From positions 1-36,361 of the forward strand of contig CAYGTK010000009.1 in NCBI GenBank assembly GCA_964352775.1: a stretch of 36,361 nt of DNA, given 5' to 3'. Below the pieces are notes generated by a model that did not search any database, was not told the origin of the DNA, and worked only from the letters and a program-made list of their open reading frames with translations. The DNA is from CAYGTK01 sp964352775 (GTDB lineage: Bacteria > Bacteroidota > Bacteroidia > Chitinophagales > CAIOSU01). Position numbers and translations under genes: made by a program. How positions within the stretch are numbered: the stretch's first letter is position 1; every line of letters starts with the position of its first letter. Shown here in pieces: positions 23,195-32,500 of the stretch.

Positions 23195-24926
23195 TCCTCT
23201 TGCTCTTCCGTTACGGATATTTTTGTTTGTCTGTGTTGCTCTCAAAATGATATTTGTTATATGGGCAATGAACAAGGGCTTTGAGATAACTGATGAGGGT
23301 GCCGTGATGTTAGGTTTTAACCGCCAAGGAGAACAATACCACGAGATCCATTTAATGTACCAATTGCTATTCAGCAAGTTCTTCATAGGAGACATTACTC
23401 TGATTAGCATACGGTGGTTTACCGTGAGTATGCAAGTATTATCAGCCTTATTTTTTGGATGGGCCAGTCATCGTTATTTTCAAGTCAAGTCGTTACCAAA
23501 TTTCGGCCTAACTTCTTGGTTGGGTTTAAGCTTGTTGGGGTTTGGATTGGGTTTACAACCAAATGCGGTCTACTACCTACACATTTGTGATTCCTTAACC
23601 CTCATAATTGGAGGTTTGCTAATTTGGTCTACATCAAACAACAATTCATTCTTACACCAACTTATTATAAACATTAGCATAGGGATTCTATTAGGGGTTA
23701 TATTCCTAGCAAAATTTTCGACAGCTTTGGTCGTCCTACTCCTTATTCCATTCTTTGTACTATACCATTTCGGAATTAGAAAAACAATCGTATTCACCGT
23801 CTTAATGCTTCTCGGTAAGTTCATATTCTGGACAATGTTTTTCAATATTATCACTCCGTATGATGACCTCTTATCTGTTTATCAAAAGAGCTATGAGATA
23901 GTTCAGATACAGGGGTATAAGATCAGCGATATACTCCTGACCTATTTCGCTCATGACCTACCCGTTTTTTCCCTTTACTTAATTCCTGCTTTCGCATTTA
24001 TAGCTATTAGGAAATGGTTGCTGAAAACGTCTGCTCCCTTTTTTACACCCAAATATATTGGCCTCTTCTTTCTTTTATTGTTAGCCGTTTATTCGCTTAA
24101 AGAACTTATGGCTATTCAGAGTTTTACGGGTTGGGAATTTAGAACCAACAATGTGCTTTTGGCTTTATTAGTAATTGGCATTTACGAGTTGTGGCAAAAC
24201 AGCAATACTAAGCATGTTCTTAAAATTATAGTGCCTTTCATATTGATCTGTTTAGCCATCCCTTTATCTGCTGCAGCGGGAACTGCTATTCCTTTAGAAA
24301 TGTCTTTATTATCTCATCTAACTGCTCCGTTATTGGCGGTCTTATTAATATGGGGTTTAACATCAAACCACATGCACAAGTCTATAATATCTGGGGCTGT
24401 TATTCTACTTTGCAGTTTACATTTTTTGACGCTAAACTGGGGTTACACCAGAGAACCTAGTGGACAGATAGGTTCAGCCATGCAACAAACTCACCACTAT
24501 AATTTAACAGAAGATATTTATCTGAATACAGCTACCCATAAATTCTTTACGGAAACACACCGGATTTTGATAACTAACGGTTACGAATATGGTGACCAAT
24601 TGATCGCCTTAACCAATATGCCTGGCTTGGTTTACTTGATGAAAGGAAGATCTCCTGATACGCATTGGTATTTTGGGGTTGGGGCTACAGCTTCTCCAAA
24701 AAATGCTATCGACCTTAGTTGCTATCACCTTGGTCAGATGAGAATTTCAGAAGTAAAACAACCTATCTTTTTAGCCATAAATGAAAAGGTGGATAATGGG
24801 ATCATCAACTGCTTAAAGCAAAGCAAACTTGGATTCCCCTCTAACTACGAGAAAGTAGGAAGCATTTACAACCCTTATATGAAACAGCAAATGGGTATAT
24901 TCAAACCAAAGGATGTCTCCAGATGA
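23187..24926 (+). CDS. Multipass membrane glycosyltransferase-like protein (GT-C/ArnT-like)
   Basis: The 579-residue protein has about 12 hydrophobic segments and a first exposed loop with EITDEGAVMLG (residues about 33-43). The Asp-Glu pair is the hallmark catalytic position of the GT39/GT83-like GT-C superfamily. A C-terminal hydrophilic domain of about 150 residues follows the last span. These enzymes take sugars from polyprenyl-phosphate carriers and place them on envelope acceptors. The acceptor is unknown. It overlaps the methyltransferase gene by 8 bases and the following SGNH gene by 4 (ATGA), so the group is translationally coupled. Confidence 0.72.
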   Translation: MDSPLALPLRIFLFVCVALKMIFVIWAMNKGFEITDEGAVMLGFNRQGEQYHEIHLMYQLLFSKFFIGDITLISIRWFTVSMQVLSALFFGWASHRYFQVKSLPNFGLTSWLGLSLLGFGLGLQPNAVYYLHICDSLTLIIGGLLIWSTSNNNSFLHQLIINISIGILLGVIFLAKFSTALVVLLLIPFFVLYHFGIRKTIVFTVLMLLGKFIFWTMFFNIITPYDDLLSVYQKSYEIVQIQGYKISDILLTYFAHDLPVFSLYLIPAFAFIAIRKWLLKTSAPFFTPKYIGLFFLLLLAVYSLKELMAIQSFTGWEFRTNNVLLALLVIGIYELWQNSNTKHVLKIIVPFILICLAIPLSAAAGTAIPLEMSLLSHLTAPLLAVLLIWGLTSNHMHKSIISGAVILLCSLHFLTLNWGYTREPSGQIGSAMQQTHHYNLTEDIYLNTATHKFFTETHRILITNGYEYGDQLIALTNMPGLVYLMKGRSPDTHWYFGVGATASPKNAIDLSCYHLGQMRISEVKQPIFLAINEKVDNGIINCLKQSKLGFPSNYEKVGSIYNPYMKQQMGIFKPKDVSR

Positions 24927-25957
24927 AAAAAGGGTTCTTTTATTTAATATACCTCCTAACAGTAATCGTATTGATCTTTGGGGTTGCAGAGCTTTTTTTA
25001 CGTTACCAAGGTTGGTTTTATACCTATACTGAGAAAAGGTCTGGTTTTTTTGTAGAGCCCTATGAAGTACAGGAATTCAATTGGCTTTTCGTGCATCCAA
25101 TAGAAGCTGAGATACCTGATGAGTCTCCAGACTTTAAGTACACTATTAAAACTAATAAAGAGGGGCTACGTGATATAGACCATAAAATACAAAAAGATAG
25201 TAACGAGATCAGAATTGTTTGTTTAGGAGATTCTTACACACAGGGTATAGGAGCCCCAGTTGATTCTATGTGGCCTTCTCTTCTTCAAGGGAAGTTATCT
25301 AAAGTTAAAAGCCATAATAGTCACACTGTATTCAAAGGCGGGGTTGCTAGTAGTGACCCCTTTTACGAAGCAATGCTTTTTAAGTTGAACTACTTAAAGT
25401 ACGACCCTGACATTTTAATTTTAGCCATTAATGATTCTGACCTTGATGATGTAATGATAAGGGGGGGCGATAGCCGCTTCTTAGCTGATAGCACTATTCA
25501 ATACAACCCGAAACCACCAATAAGTGAGCTCTTCTACGACAGCCACCTAATAAGATTCTATTACATTGGAATAAGAGGGTATAGTTGGTTATACCTAACC
25601 AAACAAGAGCAAGCTGACGAAAGACGAAAAGCTGCTAAAAAAATCATAGAAAAAGTCAGAGACCTCTATCTATTTTGTGAAGAACAAGGAATTGCATTTA
25701 TACCTATTCTACACCCTACTTTCGGAGAACTCTATTCGGGTGAATACGATGAAGATCTGAAATTCATTAGCGATGAGCTAACCAGTTCAAATATCCATTA
25801 CTGCGATATTTTAAATCACCTAAAAGATCAAGTAGAAATAACTGGGGAGTCATCTAAAAATTATTACTGGCCAGTAGATGGTCATAACAACCCCCTAGGT
25901 TACGCTCATTTTGCTAATGGTGTGTTTAATTGCTTAAAGAAAGAAATCAAAGAATGA
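24923..25957 (+). CDS. Membrane-anchored SGNH hydrolase-like protein, first of a tandem pair
   Basis: The 344-residue protein has an N-terminal anchor (about 5-25) and an SGNH domain of the type that starts with a TNKEGLRD segment. The nucleophile Ser104 is in VCLGDSYTQG, followed by GGVASSDPFYE for block II, LAINDSDLDD for block III, and the Asp319-Gly-His321 pair (PVDGHNNPLGY) near the C terminus. The family includes acyl esterases and acyltransferases acting on extracellular polysaccharide (AlgX/AlgJ-like proteins have similar motifs). It is very similar to the next gene (GDSxTxG, DPFF/YE, NDxD, W.DGH). ATGA overlaps join it to both neighbours. Confidence 0.82.
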   Translation: MKKGFFYLIYLLTVIVLIFGVAELFLRYQGWFYTYTEKRSGFFVEPYEVQEFNWLFVHPIEAEIPDESPDFKYTIKTNKEGLRDIDHKIQKDSNEIRIVCLGDSYTQGIGAPVDSMWPSLLQGKLSKVKSHNSHTVFKGGVASSDPFYEAMLFKLNYLKYDPDILILAINDSDLDDVMIRGGDSRFLADSTIQYNPKPPISELFYDSHLIRFYYIGIRGYSWLYLTKQEQADERRKAAKKIIEKVRDLYLFCEEQGIAFIPILHPTFGELYSGEYDEDLKFISDELTSSNIHYCDILNHLKDQVEITGESSKNYYWPVDGHNNPLGYAHFANGVFNCLKKEIKE

Positions 25958-27006
25958 GAGGGGTGCTCAAAATAGTAGTTCTAGCCTTAACGATGTTCTC
26001 CCTTCTTCTAATTATATCAGAGGTGTCCTTACGTACAAAAGGTGACTATTATACTCCGCAAGAACAAGTTGGTGGAGACTACACAGACCAATATTCAGGT
26101 TACCAAAACCATAGCTGGTATCATGTTCGTCAGCCAAATACTGAGGTTAAAATAATTACTGAGGAATTCCAGTACAAAGGCCTGACAAACAGCATAGGTA
26201 TTATGGATGAAGAACATCCATTGAAAAAGCCAACTGGTGAATTCCGTATAGCTACCCTTGGTGATTCTTTTACCGAAGGTTACGGTAGTATTCCTGATTC
26301 ATCCTGGCAAGCTATTTTGGAAAATGAGATAAATAAAACTACTGATAGCACTTCAACAATAGAGATCATTCGTGGTGGTGTTGCGGGTAGCGACCCTTTC
26401 TTTTCGTATTCTTTACTTCGAGATAAGCTAATTCAATTTGACCCTGACCTTGTTCTAGTAGCGATAAACAACACTGATATCGGCGATATTATCGCAGGCG
26501 GGGGGATAGAGCGGTTTTTAGCCGATAGTACCGTTCATGAAAACAATGGTCCTTTCTTAAGAAGGGCATATATGCACAGTCATTTGGTTAGGTGGTTTTA
26601 TCACAGTTTCTTGTTTGGTAATTACGATTGGTTATTCTTGAGTAGGTCTGATAGAGAACGGAAAGAGGAAGAAGCCATCGCCCAATTGAGATCTCTAATT
26701 AGTGAATTTATAACCTTGGGACGAAAAAATGATTCATCTGTCATCTTCGTGACGCACCCAGTACCTGAGGAAGCTGATGCTGGAGAATATAATAGCTCTA
26801 CAGCGCCCATAAAAGAATACCTCAATGATAATAACATCGACCATATAGATATTCTTGAAGCTATCAATAACCTTCCCTTAAAAGAACGAAAAGAGCTTTA
26901 CTGGCCACTTGATGGTCACCACACACCAAGGGGGTATAAGTTAATGGGAACTACAATTGCAAAGTATCTTCAGAACCAGAAATACCTATTAGCAGATGAG
27001 GCATGA
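25954..27006 (+). CDS. Membrane-anchored SGNH hydrolase-like protein, second of a tandem pair
   Basis: From the ATG at 25954 the protein has 350 residues. A TTG at 25930 is less likely because the ATG overlaps the preceding TGA as ATGA. It has an N-terminal anchor, a TNSIGIMD segment, Ser105 in ATLGDSFTEGYG, block II GGVAGSDPFFS, NNTDIGDI, and Asp320-Gly-His322 in the WPLDGHHTPRGY ending. It looks like a paralogue of the preceding gene by tandem duplication, with about the same length and the same motif order. Likely role: acyl transfer or removal on a surface glycan or lipid. The next gene overlaps by 11 bases. Confidence 0.82.
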   Translation: MRGVLKIVVLALTMFSLLLIISEVSLRTKGDYYTPQEQVGGDYTDQYSGYQNHSWYHVRQPNTEVKIITEEFQYKGLTNSIGIMDEEHPLKKPTGEFRIATLGDSFTEGYGSIPDSSWQAILENEINKTTDSTSTIEIIRGGVAGSDPFFSYSLLRDKLIQFDPDLVLVAINNTDIGDIIAGGGIERFLADSTVHENNGPFLRRAYMHSHLVRWFYHSFLFGNYDWLFLSRSDRERKEEEAIAQLRSLISEFITLGRKNDSSVIFVTHPVPEEADAGEYNSSTAPIKEYLNDNNIDHIDILEAINNLPLKERKELYWPLDGHHTPRGYKLMGTTIAKYLQNQKYLLADEA

Positions 27007-28522
27007 CGGAACTAGTATTAGGGGTATTCAATTTATTGATGTAGTGGCGCTAGTCTTTTTCCCAGCTATGTTGGCAATGGGTTTTCTTTTAGTTAAAGAG
27101 CGATTGATGTTAGATGGCGCATTTCTAGTGCTCGAAATGTTGATATATGAGAAGCTACCCTCCCTTCAAAATCGTTTTGTAATAGCATTATTGGAGTGGA
27201 TGCCTATCCTCGCAGCCAAGTTTGGCATTTCTGTTAAGACCATTCTTTCACTTTATCTGATCAACGAGGTCTTATATTATGTGTTCATCTTTTCTCTTCT
27301 TCGATTTTGGCTTAAAGATATTTGGGCGGCTTGGTTCATGTTACTGATTTATACTGTTTCCATTGGGTCTAATTATTATCTACTAGTTGAGGGGTTAACA
27401 CCAGGGCTAGTAATGGGCGTACTATTCTTCAGCTTATTAAGGCATCAAGGTATCAAGCCTATAATGAGATATATCGGCTTAGCTATAAGTTCATTTTATG
27501 TTGCTTTTTCACACCCGATGGTAATGAGTGCAGTTATATTCTGCGGTGCCTATTTTATCGTATCGTCTAAGTTCAGAAAAGACGTTTTACCATACTTACT
27601 AAACAACAAGACACCCTTGATCTTCATGGCGCTGATGTTCCTTTCAAGAGCATGGATGGCCTTGAATAGCCCTTATGAGTCTCAGCGCGGATCAGACGTG
27701 CTATCTAGCGAAAAATTGGATAGTTTTTTAGCCGCCTTTTCTTACGATAATCTTGTCGACTTATTTTATCTATACGCCTTTAGCTATACAACTGTCACAA
27801 TATTGGCTGTTGTCTCTATTATTATACTAATAAGACGAAAGGAGGCTCTTAATGGAGTCTTATTTTTATTTCTAATGCTTGGGTATTTTGCCTTTCTAGC
27901 TTATTATGTTGACCTCAGCCAACCAAAATTCTTCTGGTTCCAGAACCAACAAATGGACAGATGGATAACACCAATAAACATCCTTATTCTTAGCGTATTC
28001 TTTATAGGTATTTTATTACCCAATTGGGACAGGAGAAAGCTTATCAACTCGATTCCAGTAAGTGCTCTCCTTTCGCTCCTGTTGGCATACAACATCTATG
28101 CTGTAGTAAGCATTAGAAAACGACCACAGCGAACTGTTAAACAGTATGAATACCTTCTTACTAAAGCCGCCAAAAACGATACCCGTTCAAAGCTCTATAT
28201 ACCGGCAGATGAGTATGATCTGCATAGCTATATCCATCACGGAAATTTCGCTTCATCAATAATGTATTGTTTGATAGAAGGTTATCCCCAAACCTATCAA
28301 GTAGAACCGTTTAGGGAACACGAAGTAAATGAGCTTGGTAATATGCCTATAGATCAACTCTATATGAACTTCGATATGAAATTCAACATCCGAGAACTCA
28401 ACGAAAGTAGATTCTTTAATATTGAGACAGGCCCCTACCAAGAGTTGATCTATGACCCCGAAGACTTTGAAGAATATTTGGAGAAAAACTATCCTGAACT
28501 AAGTCTCAAACAGCTCTACTAA
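26996..28522 (+). CDS. Multipass membrane protein, possibly GT-C-like, unknown function
   Basis: The 508-residue protein has about 10-11 hydrophobic segments and a hydrophilic C-terminal domain of about 130 residues with many acidic and aromatic positions. The loop after TM1 has LMLDGAFLVLEM, where an Asp sits where GT-C proteins keep their acidic pair, but a DE/DD pair is not visible, so the glycosyltransferase label is weak. It is coupled to the upstream SGNH gene by an 11-base overlap. Its last 24 bases overlap the convergent radical SAM gene. It could be a polysaccharide or lipid-linked sugar enzyme or a flippase-like protein. Confidence 0.55.
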   Translation: MRHDGTSIRGIQFIDVVALVFFPAMLAMGFLLVKERLMLDGAFLVLEMLIYEKLPSLQNRFVIALLEWMPILAAKFGISVKTILSLYLINEVLYYVFIFSLLRFWLKDIWAAWFMLLIYTVSIGSNYYLLVEGLTPGLVMGVLFFSLLRHQGIKPIMRYIGLAISSFYVAFSHPMVMSAVIFCGAYFIVSSKFRKDVLPYLLNNKTPLIFMALMFLSRAWMALNSPYESQRGSDVLSSEKLDSFLAAFSYDNLVDLFYLYAFSYTTVTILAVVSIIILIRRKEALNGVLFLFLMLGYFAFLAYYVDLSQPKFFWFQNQQMDRWITPINILILSVFFIGILLPNWDRRKLINSIPVSALLSLLLAYNIYAVVSIRKRPQRTVKQYEYLLTKAAKNDTRSKLYIPADEYDLHSYIHHGNFASSIMYCLIEGYPQTYQVEPFREHEVNELGNMPIDQLYMNFDMKFNIRELNESRFFNIETGPYQELIYDPEDFEEYLEKNYPELSLKQLY

Positions 28523-29788
28523 TTCAGGGAACACCTTCTCGAAGCTTTCGCCCCTAACACCGTCAAGCTTTTTGTTGTAATCGAAGAACTCTTTTTTCAT
28601 TGGCAAATCTCGTTCTTCCATGTGACGGGTAATGTACTCAAAATGGCCCTTGGCTTTTTCTCCGTCCTTACCTAACGAACTTATAAATCCATTGATGAAG
28701 CTCGTGTACTTAGACTTTACTGTTGCTTTCACAGCTTTTGGTAACCGCTGAATGTTATAATAATCAGGATTGAATAATAGATAGATGTTCATTTCATGTG
28801 GCTGCATCAAACCCTTCTCTACCCATTCTTGATAGAAATCTGGAAAATGCCACACATTCATAATGCTAATAGTAGGCGTTAACTCAAAGCTGATATGAGG
28901 GCATTCGGTGAGCATACGCTTTCTCTCCTGCTCCACTTTATCCCAGCGCTGGCCTTTGCGCATGTACTCTCCTCGTGAGCCAGACCCATCAAGTGAGGCA
29001 CAGAGGTAAATGGTTTTGAAATGCTTCCACATTTCAATAGCATCATGACCTTTGAATTTGAAATCTGAGAAATTGGTGTTGTACGATAGGCGTACATCCG
29101 TCAAGTTATTATCGATCAGGTACTGCAGTATGCGATAATGATTCTCAATAATAAGAGGTTCACCACCCGCAAAGTGTATCTTTTCAATACTGGACAGCAT
29201 TGGCTCAAGATGGTCCCAAAAGCCATCTAGGTCGTCTGTAGGGTAAACCATACGACTGAATTCGTCATTCATCATGCCCATTGCTTTGGCGTCATCATAC
29301 CACTTACTACTAAAATAGTGTGAGCAAATACGACACTTAAAATTACAGAGGTTAGACAGGCGAATATCTAAGTAAGATGGCTTATGCTCAGGCAAAGAGC
29401 CATCTGGTTTGGTTTGTTTTACTTCGTTAAAACGATGCTTGAATTCGTGATTTATCTGCTGTCGGGGACTTTCTTTGCCTAAGTCCTCATATCGATAGCA
29501 AAGGTCACAAAGCTTGCTCTTTTTATCGCCCAACATGTTGAGACGAAGATCCTTTGATCGTTCGTTATTCCAAGTAGTGGCAAGAGTATCGCCCTTTTTC
29601 ATATCACCAAGGGCCTCGGGAATATGCTCTGCTGATAAGCAGCAAGGAAATATTTCGCCGTGAACCGCTACATGTTGTTCTACCCAAGGAGCCATACAAA
29701 ATGCCTTCGACCGCCCCATTAAGTCGGAATGAGGTGGGATATTGGCTTTATCCTCTTTTTTAAATCCTAAAATATCAGCTAGTCCCAT
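28499..29788 (-). CDS. Radical SAM protein with N-terminal Cys cluster (twitch-type), third of a triple operon
   Basis: The 429-residue protein has an N-terminal cluster-like cysteine set: Cys31 (FCMAPW), Cys49-Cys50 (FPCC) and Cys94/Cys97 (CDLC). The radical SAM core has CNFKCRIC (Cys148, Cys152, Cys155), with the GGEPL SAM-binding motif after it. The N-terminal set probably holds an auxiliary iron-sulfur cluster, as in SPASM/twitch proteins. The C terminus has an RGESFEKVFPEL motif also found in the second gene of the set. Radical SAM enzymes cleave SAM to a 5'-deoxyadenosyl radical to modify peptides, sugars or other molecules; the substrate here is unknown. It lies 1 base from the preceding gene. 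Confidence 0.88.
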   Translation of the reverse strand: MGLADILGFKKEDKANIPPHSDLMGRSKAFCMAPWVEQHVAVHGEIFPCCLSAEHIPEALGDMKKGDTLATTWNNERSKDLRLNMLGDKKSKLCDLCYRYEDLGKESPRQQINHEFKHRFNEVKQTKPDGSLPEHKPSYLDIRLSNLCNFKCRICSHYFSSKWYDDAKAMGMMNDEFSRMVYPTDDLDGFWDHLEPMLSSIEKIHFAGGEPLIIENHYRILQYLIDNNLTDVRLSYNTNFSDFKFKGHDAIEMWKHFKTIYLCASLDGSGSRGEYMRKGQRWDKVEQERKRMLTECPHISFELTPTISIMNVWHFPDFYQEWVEKGLMQPHEMNIYLLFNPDYYNIQRLPKAVKATVKSKYTSFINGFISSLGKDGEKAKGHFEYITRHMEERDLPMKKEFFDYNKKLDGVRGESFEKVFPELVELFET

Positions 29789-29789
29789 A

Positions 29790-31031
29790 TTAGATAGAGA
29801 TCACACCCCTTTTTTGATATTTAGAAATGTGTTTCCAAAATTCTGGAAAGATCTCCGCATAGCTTTCCCCTCTGTAATCATCTCCTTTTCCTACTTCAAT
29901 AAAAAACTTCTGAAAAGGTGTATTACTAGGTGCTTCCATGAATCGGATAATGTCTTCTACTGTTCTCGTCCGTTTCTTCTCCATTCTATAGCTACCGCTA
30001 CCAACACTTAGCAAGCGTTCTTTAACTATCTGTTTTACCTCCTCTGGTAAATTCCTGATACTTACGTAGTCAGGTTCGTGCAAAAAATTGAAGAATACAG
30101 GCATACCAGGGAAGGTGGTGCTTAACCATTCAAAATACTCGGGCATATAGAAGACGTTGTAACTACTTACGGTACAACATATTTTACACTCAATTGTGTC
30201 TTCGAATTCGTAACCGCCTTTGGCTACAAATTGCTTCATGTTTTCTTCTGCCTTCTGCCAATCGGAGCCTTTCCGTTGATATTCAAAGCGAAGACCAATA
30301 TCATCTATACTGAAATTGAGTAGCACCTTATCAAACTGGGAAAACCAATTAGCCCACTCCTCGCTATAAATTGTAGCATTGGTATTTATCAATAGCTTGA
30401 TATTCTTGCTGTGTCCCTTGTCCACACATTTCTTGACTAGCGTTTTGGTCTCTTTCATGTAGAGGGGCTCGCCACCAAAAAGCCCGAACTCCTTAATATT
30501 TGGCAGCCACTTGTCTACTAATTCCAAATTAGCATCCGTCAGATTTAAGTGTATCTCTTCATCTTGATACAATCTATCTTTTGCCTCTTGTATCCACTTG
30601 GTGGAATAGGCAGGCCCGCAAATACGGCACTTTAAGTTGCAGATATTACTTGGGTAAAGGTCTAACCTCATTGGGTCTACAGGCTTATCAATTTGGCTTT
30701 GAGGGATGTTGTAATCAAATCCATCAAAACGCATTGATCGGATGCCTTGGGCTTCTTCATCCCAGCATTGCCTACAGCCTTTCGTCTGTTTTCCTTCTAG
30801 AAAAGCCTTACGTAATTCCGCCATGGAATCGGAATTCCACGCTTCCATCATGTCATTCTTTGAGGCGTGTAGCTCTACTCCTTTATCCGATAGATTCTCG
30901 TTGTATTTGCAGCAGGGTTGATAGTGCCCTCCAGCTGTTACCATAAGGTTGAAGAACGGGTAGTGACACATTTTTTCTTGCCCCTTTTTCTCGCGTTTGA
31001 GTAGTCCTTGTATTTTATCTATCCAGCTCAT
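29790..31031 (-). CDS. Radical SAM protein with N-terminal Cys cluster (twitch-type), second of a triple operon
   Basis: Translation from the ATG at 31031 gives 413 residues. A TTG at 31049 is possible, but the ATG overlaps the upstream TGA (ATGA). The cysteine pattern is Cys22 (MCHYPF), Cys40-Cys41 (QPCC) and Cys86/Cys89 (CRQC), followed by the core CNLKCRIC (Cys131, Cys135, Cys138) and FGGEPLY. The C-terminal block RGESYAEIFPEF matches that of the next gene. It is a divergent paralogue of its neighbours, with the same spacing of 18 residues between the first and second Cys positions. Likely substrate: unknown; coupling to the other two suggests stepwise modification of one target. Confidence 0.88.
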   Translation of the reverse strand: MSWIDKIQGLLKREKKGQEKMCHYPFFNLMVTAGGHYQPCCKYNENLSDKGVELHASKNDMMEAWNSDSMAELRKAFLEGKQTKGCRQCWDEEAQGIRSMRFDGFDYNIPQSQIDKPVDPMRLDLYPSNICNLKCRICGPAYSTKWIQEAKDRLYQDEEIHLNLTDANLELVDKWLPNIKEFGLFGGEPLYMKETKTLVKKCVDKGHSKNIKLLINTNATIYSEEWANWFSQFDKVLLNFSIDDIGLRFEYQRKGSDWQKAEENMKQFVAKGGYEFEDTIECKICCTVSSYNVFYMPEYFEWLSTTFPGMPVFFNFLHEPDYVSIRNLPEEVKQIVKERLLSVGSGSYRMEKKRTRTVEDIIRFMEAPSNTPFQKFFIEVGKGDDYRGESYAEIFPEFWKHISKYQKRGVISI

Positions 31032-32440
31032 TCCAATTCTTCCTTCCAATTTTCAGCAAGGTCTAAAGCGCTTTTGCCCGCTAGTTCTTTCACCACTATG
31101 CTTATCGGTTTCAGATAAAGATAACTGTAAAGCTTTTCCTTTTCTCCATTGAGGTGGCCTTCTATGGCTACTAGTTTTTCTTTGAGGCTCTTAATTCGAC
31201 TTCTTTTGTAACCCTCTGTTAAATAATGGTCGTTAAAAAAGTAGTCTAGCAAATTCCTGTTAAAGTATTCCGTAGCCTTTGCTTGAAGTTCGTTTTTGGG
31301 TATATCGGCCTTCTCTTGCTCACGTTGTTGAGCTTCTTTCCACCAACTCTTTATTTGTCCCTCTAGCAGGTTTCTGTAGTTAGTACTGTTGTTGTTGAAG
31401 GTGGATTCGTTAGCATTCTTTTGGCTTGGCATTCCCGTTGCTGACAGCTCGCCATAAACCTTTCCCAACTCATCTGGCGGCAAGGTCCACAATGCATTTT
31501 TATGCGGATAGACTATAGTATTAAACCACACAGGGACATTATGCTCATTACAAAATTCAACATAGCCAGGCATTTCCCACCAATTTTGTTGCATGGGGTT
31601 AACGGACATACCGTACCACACTTTCCGCTCCTTAGAATAATCTAGAAAATGATGGAAGTTTTCCATCACCTTATCGAAATTGGCGCGTATGCGGATACTC
31701 TCGTATGTTTCTTTCACTACCGAATCAAGCGAAAGTGTGATCTGGCAATTCAATTTATCTAGAATACGCTGAACGCGATTATTCCAAACCGAGCCATTTG
31801 TTGTTATATGGATCTTAATGTCTGGATTGATAGCTATCATCCTTTCCCATATTTCGAAGTAAGTTTCAATAAGAAATGGCTCACCCCCTAAGAACTTGGC
31901 TTCCTTTAAATGTGGAATAAACTCTTCTAGTTGATCAACAAAAGCATCATCATAAGGTGTCTGAATTGCAGGAAGTTGCTCTCTGTTCTTTCTTATAGTA
32001 GAAGACAATTCTCCTTTGCACATTACACATTCCAAGTTGCAGATGTTACTGAGTTCAAACTCCATTTGCGATGGATACTTCTGCAATTGGTAGGGTAAAT
32101 CATACAACTTAGAAAGCACTGAGACGTAGTTACCTCGCTCTAAATTCTGCTTACAGGTATTGCATTTATAAGAAAGGTCCGTCTTTTCTACGTGCTTACG
32201 TATCTGTTGAAATTTCTCACCAAACCAAATATCTCGTAATGATTTCTCTGGAAATTTATCTGCCTCCGTTAAGGTCAGCCAACAAGGTGCAGCTTCGCCC
32301 CTAATGTTGAAATACATATTGTTGAACGGGGCGTGACAGATGTGACGCTTATCTTTCAGATAGCGCATCTTATCGTACTCACGAACGATTTTCCCTTCTA
32401 ATCCCGACTTCTTCTTATTCAATAAATTGAGCACTAGCAA
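31028..32440 (-). CDS. Radical SAM protein with N-terminal Cys cluster (twitch-type), first of a triple operon
   Basis: From the TTG at 32440 the protein has 470 residues. GTG at 32434 and ATG at 32368 are also in frame; the early hydrophobic KKK start resembles the starts of the sister proteins, and a TATCTTG box lies just upstream, so I keep the longest form with low certainty. Cysteines: Cys35 (ICHAPF), Cys53 (APCW), Cys93/Cys96 (CNTC), core CNLECVMC (Cys134, Cys138, Cys141) and LGGEPFL. It has an extra C-terminal helical region of about 120 residues and lacks the RGES..FPE ending of the other two, so it may recognise the substrate differently or act as a scaffold. Confidence 0.85.
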   Translation of the reverse strand: MLVLNLLNKKKSGLEGKIVREYDKMRYLKDKRHICHAPFNNMYFNIRGEAAPCWLTLTEADKFPEKSLRDIWFGEKFQQIRKHVEKTDLSYKCNTCKQNLERGNYVSVLSKLYDLPYQLQKYPSQMEFELSNICNLECVMCKGELSSTIRKNREQLPAIQTPYDDAFVDQLEEFIPHLKEAKFLGGEPFLIETYFEIWERMIAINPDIKIHITTNGSVWNNRVQRILDKLNCQITLSLDSVVKETYESIRIRANFDKVMENFHHFLDYSKERKVWYGMSVNPMQQNWWEMPGYVEFCNEHNVPVWFNTIVYPHKNALWTLPPDELGKVYGELSATGMPSQKNANESTFNNNSTNYRNLLEGQIKSWWKEAQQREQEKADIPKNELQAKATEYFNRNLLDYFFNDHYLTEGYKRSRIKSLKEKLVAIEGHLNGEKEKLYSYLYLKPISIVVKELAGKSALDLAENWKEELE

Positions 32441-32463
32441 CTGATTCTAGGTACAAGATAGCC

Positions 32464-32482
32464 AAAAAAGGAATTGAATTCC
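32464..32482 (-). terminator. Weak intrinsic terminator downstream of the giant repeat protein
   Basis: On the minus strand GGAAT-TCA-ATTCC is followed directly by six T. The stem is only 5 bp, so termination may be partial. If it reads through, the giant protein and the radical SAM trio could share transcripts. Confidence 0.4.
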
Positions 32483-32500
32483 AGTAGGTTAGCGGTGTGT

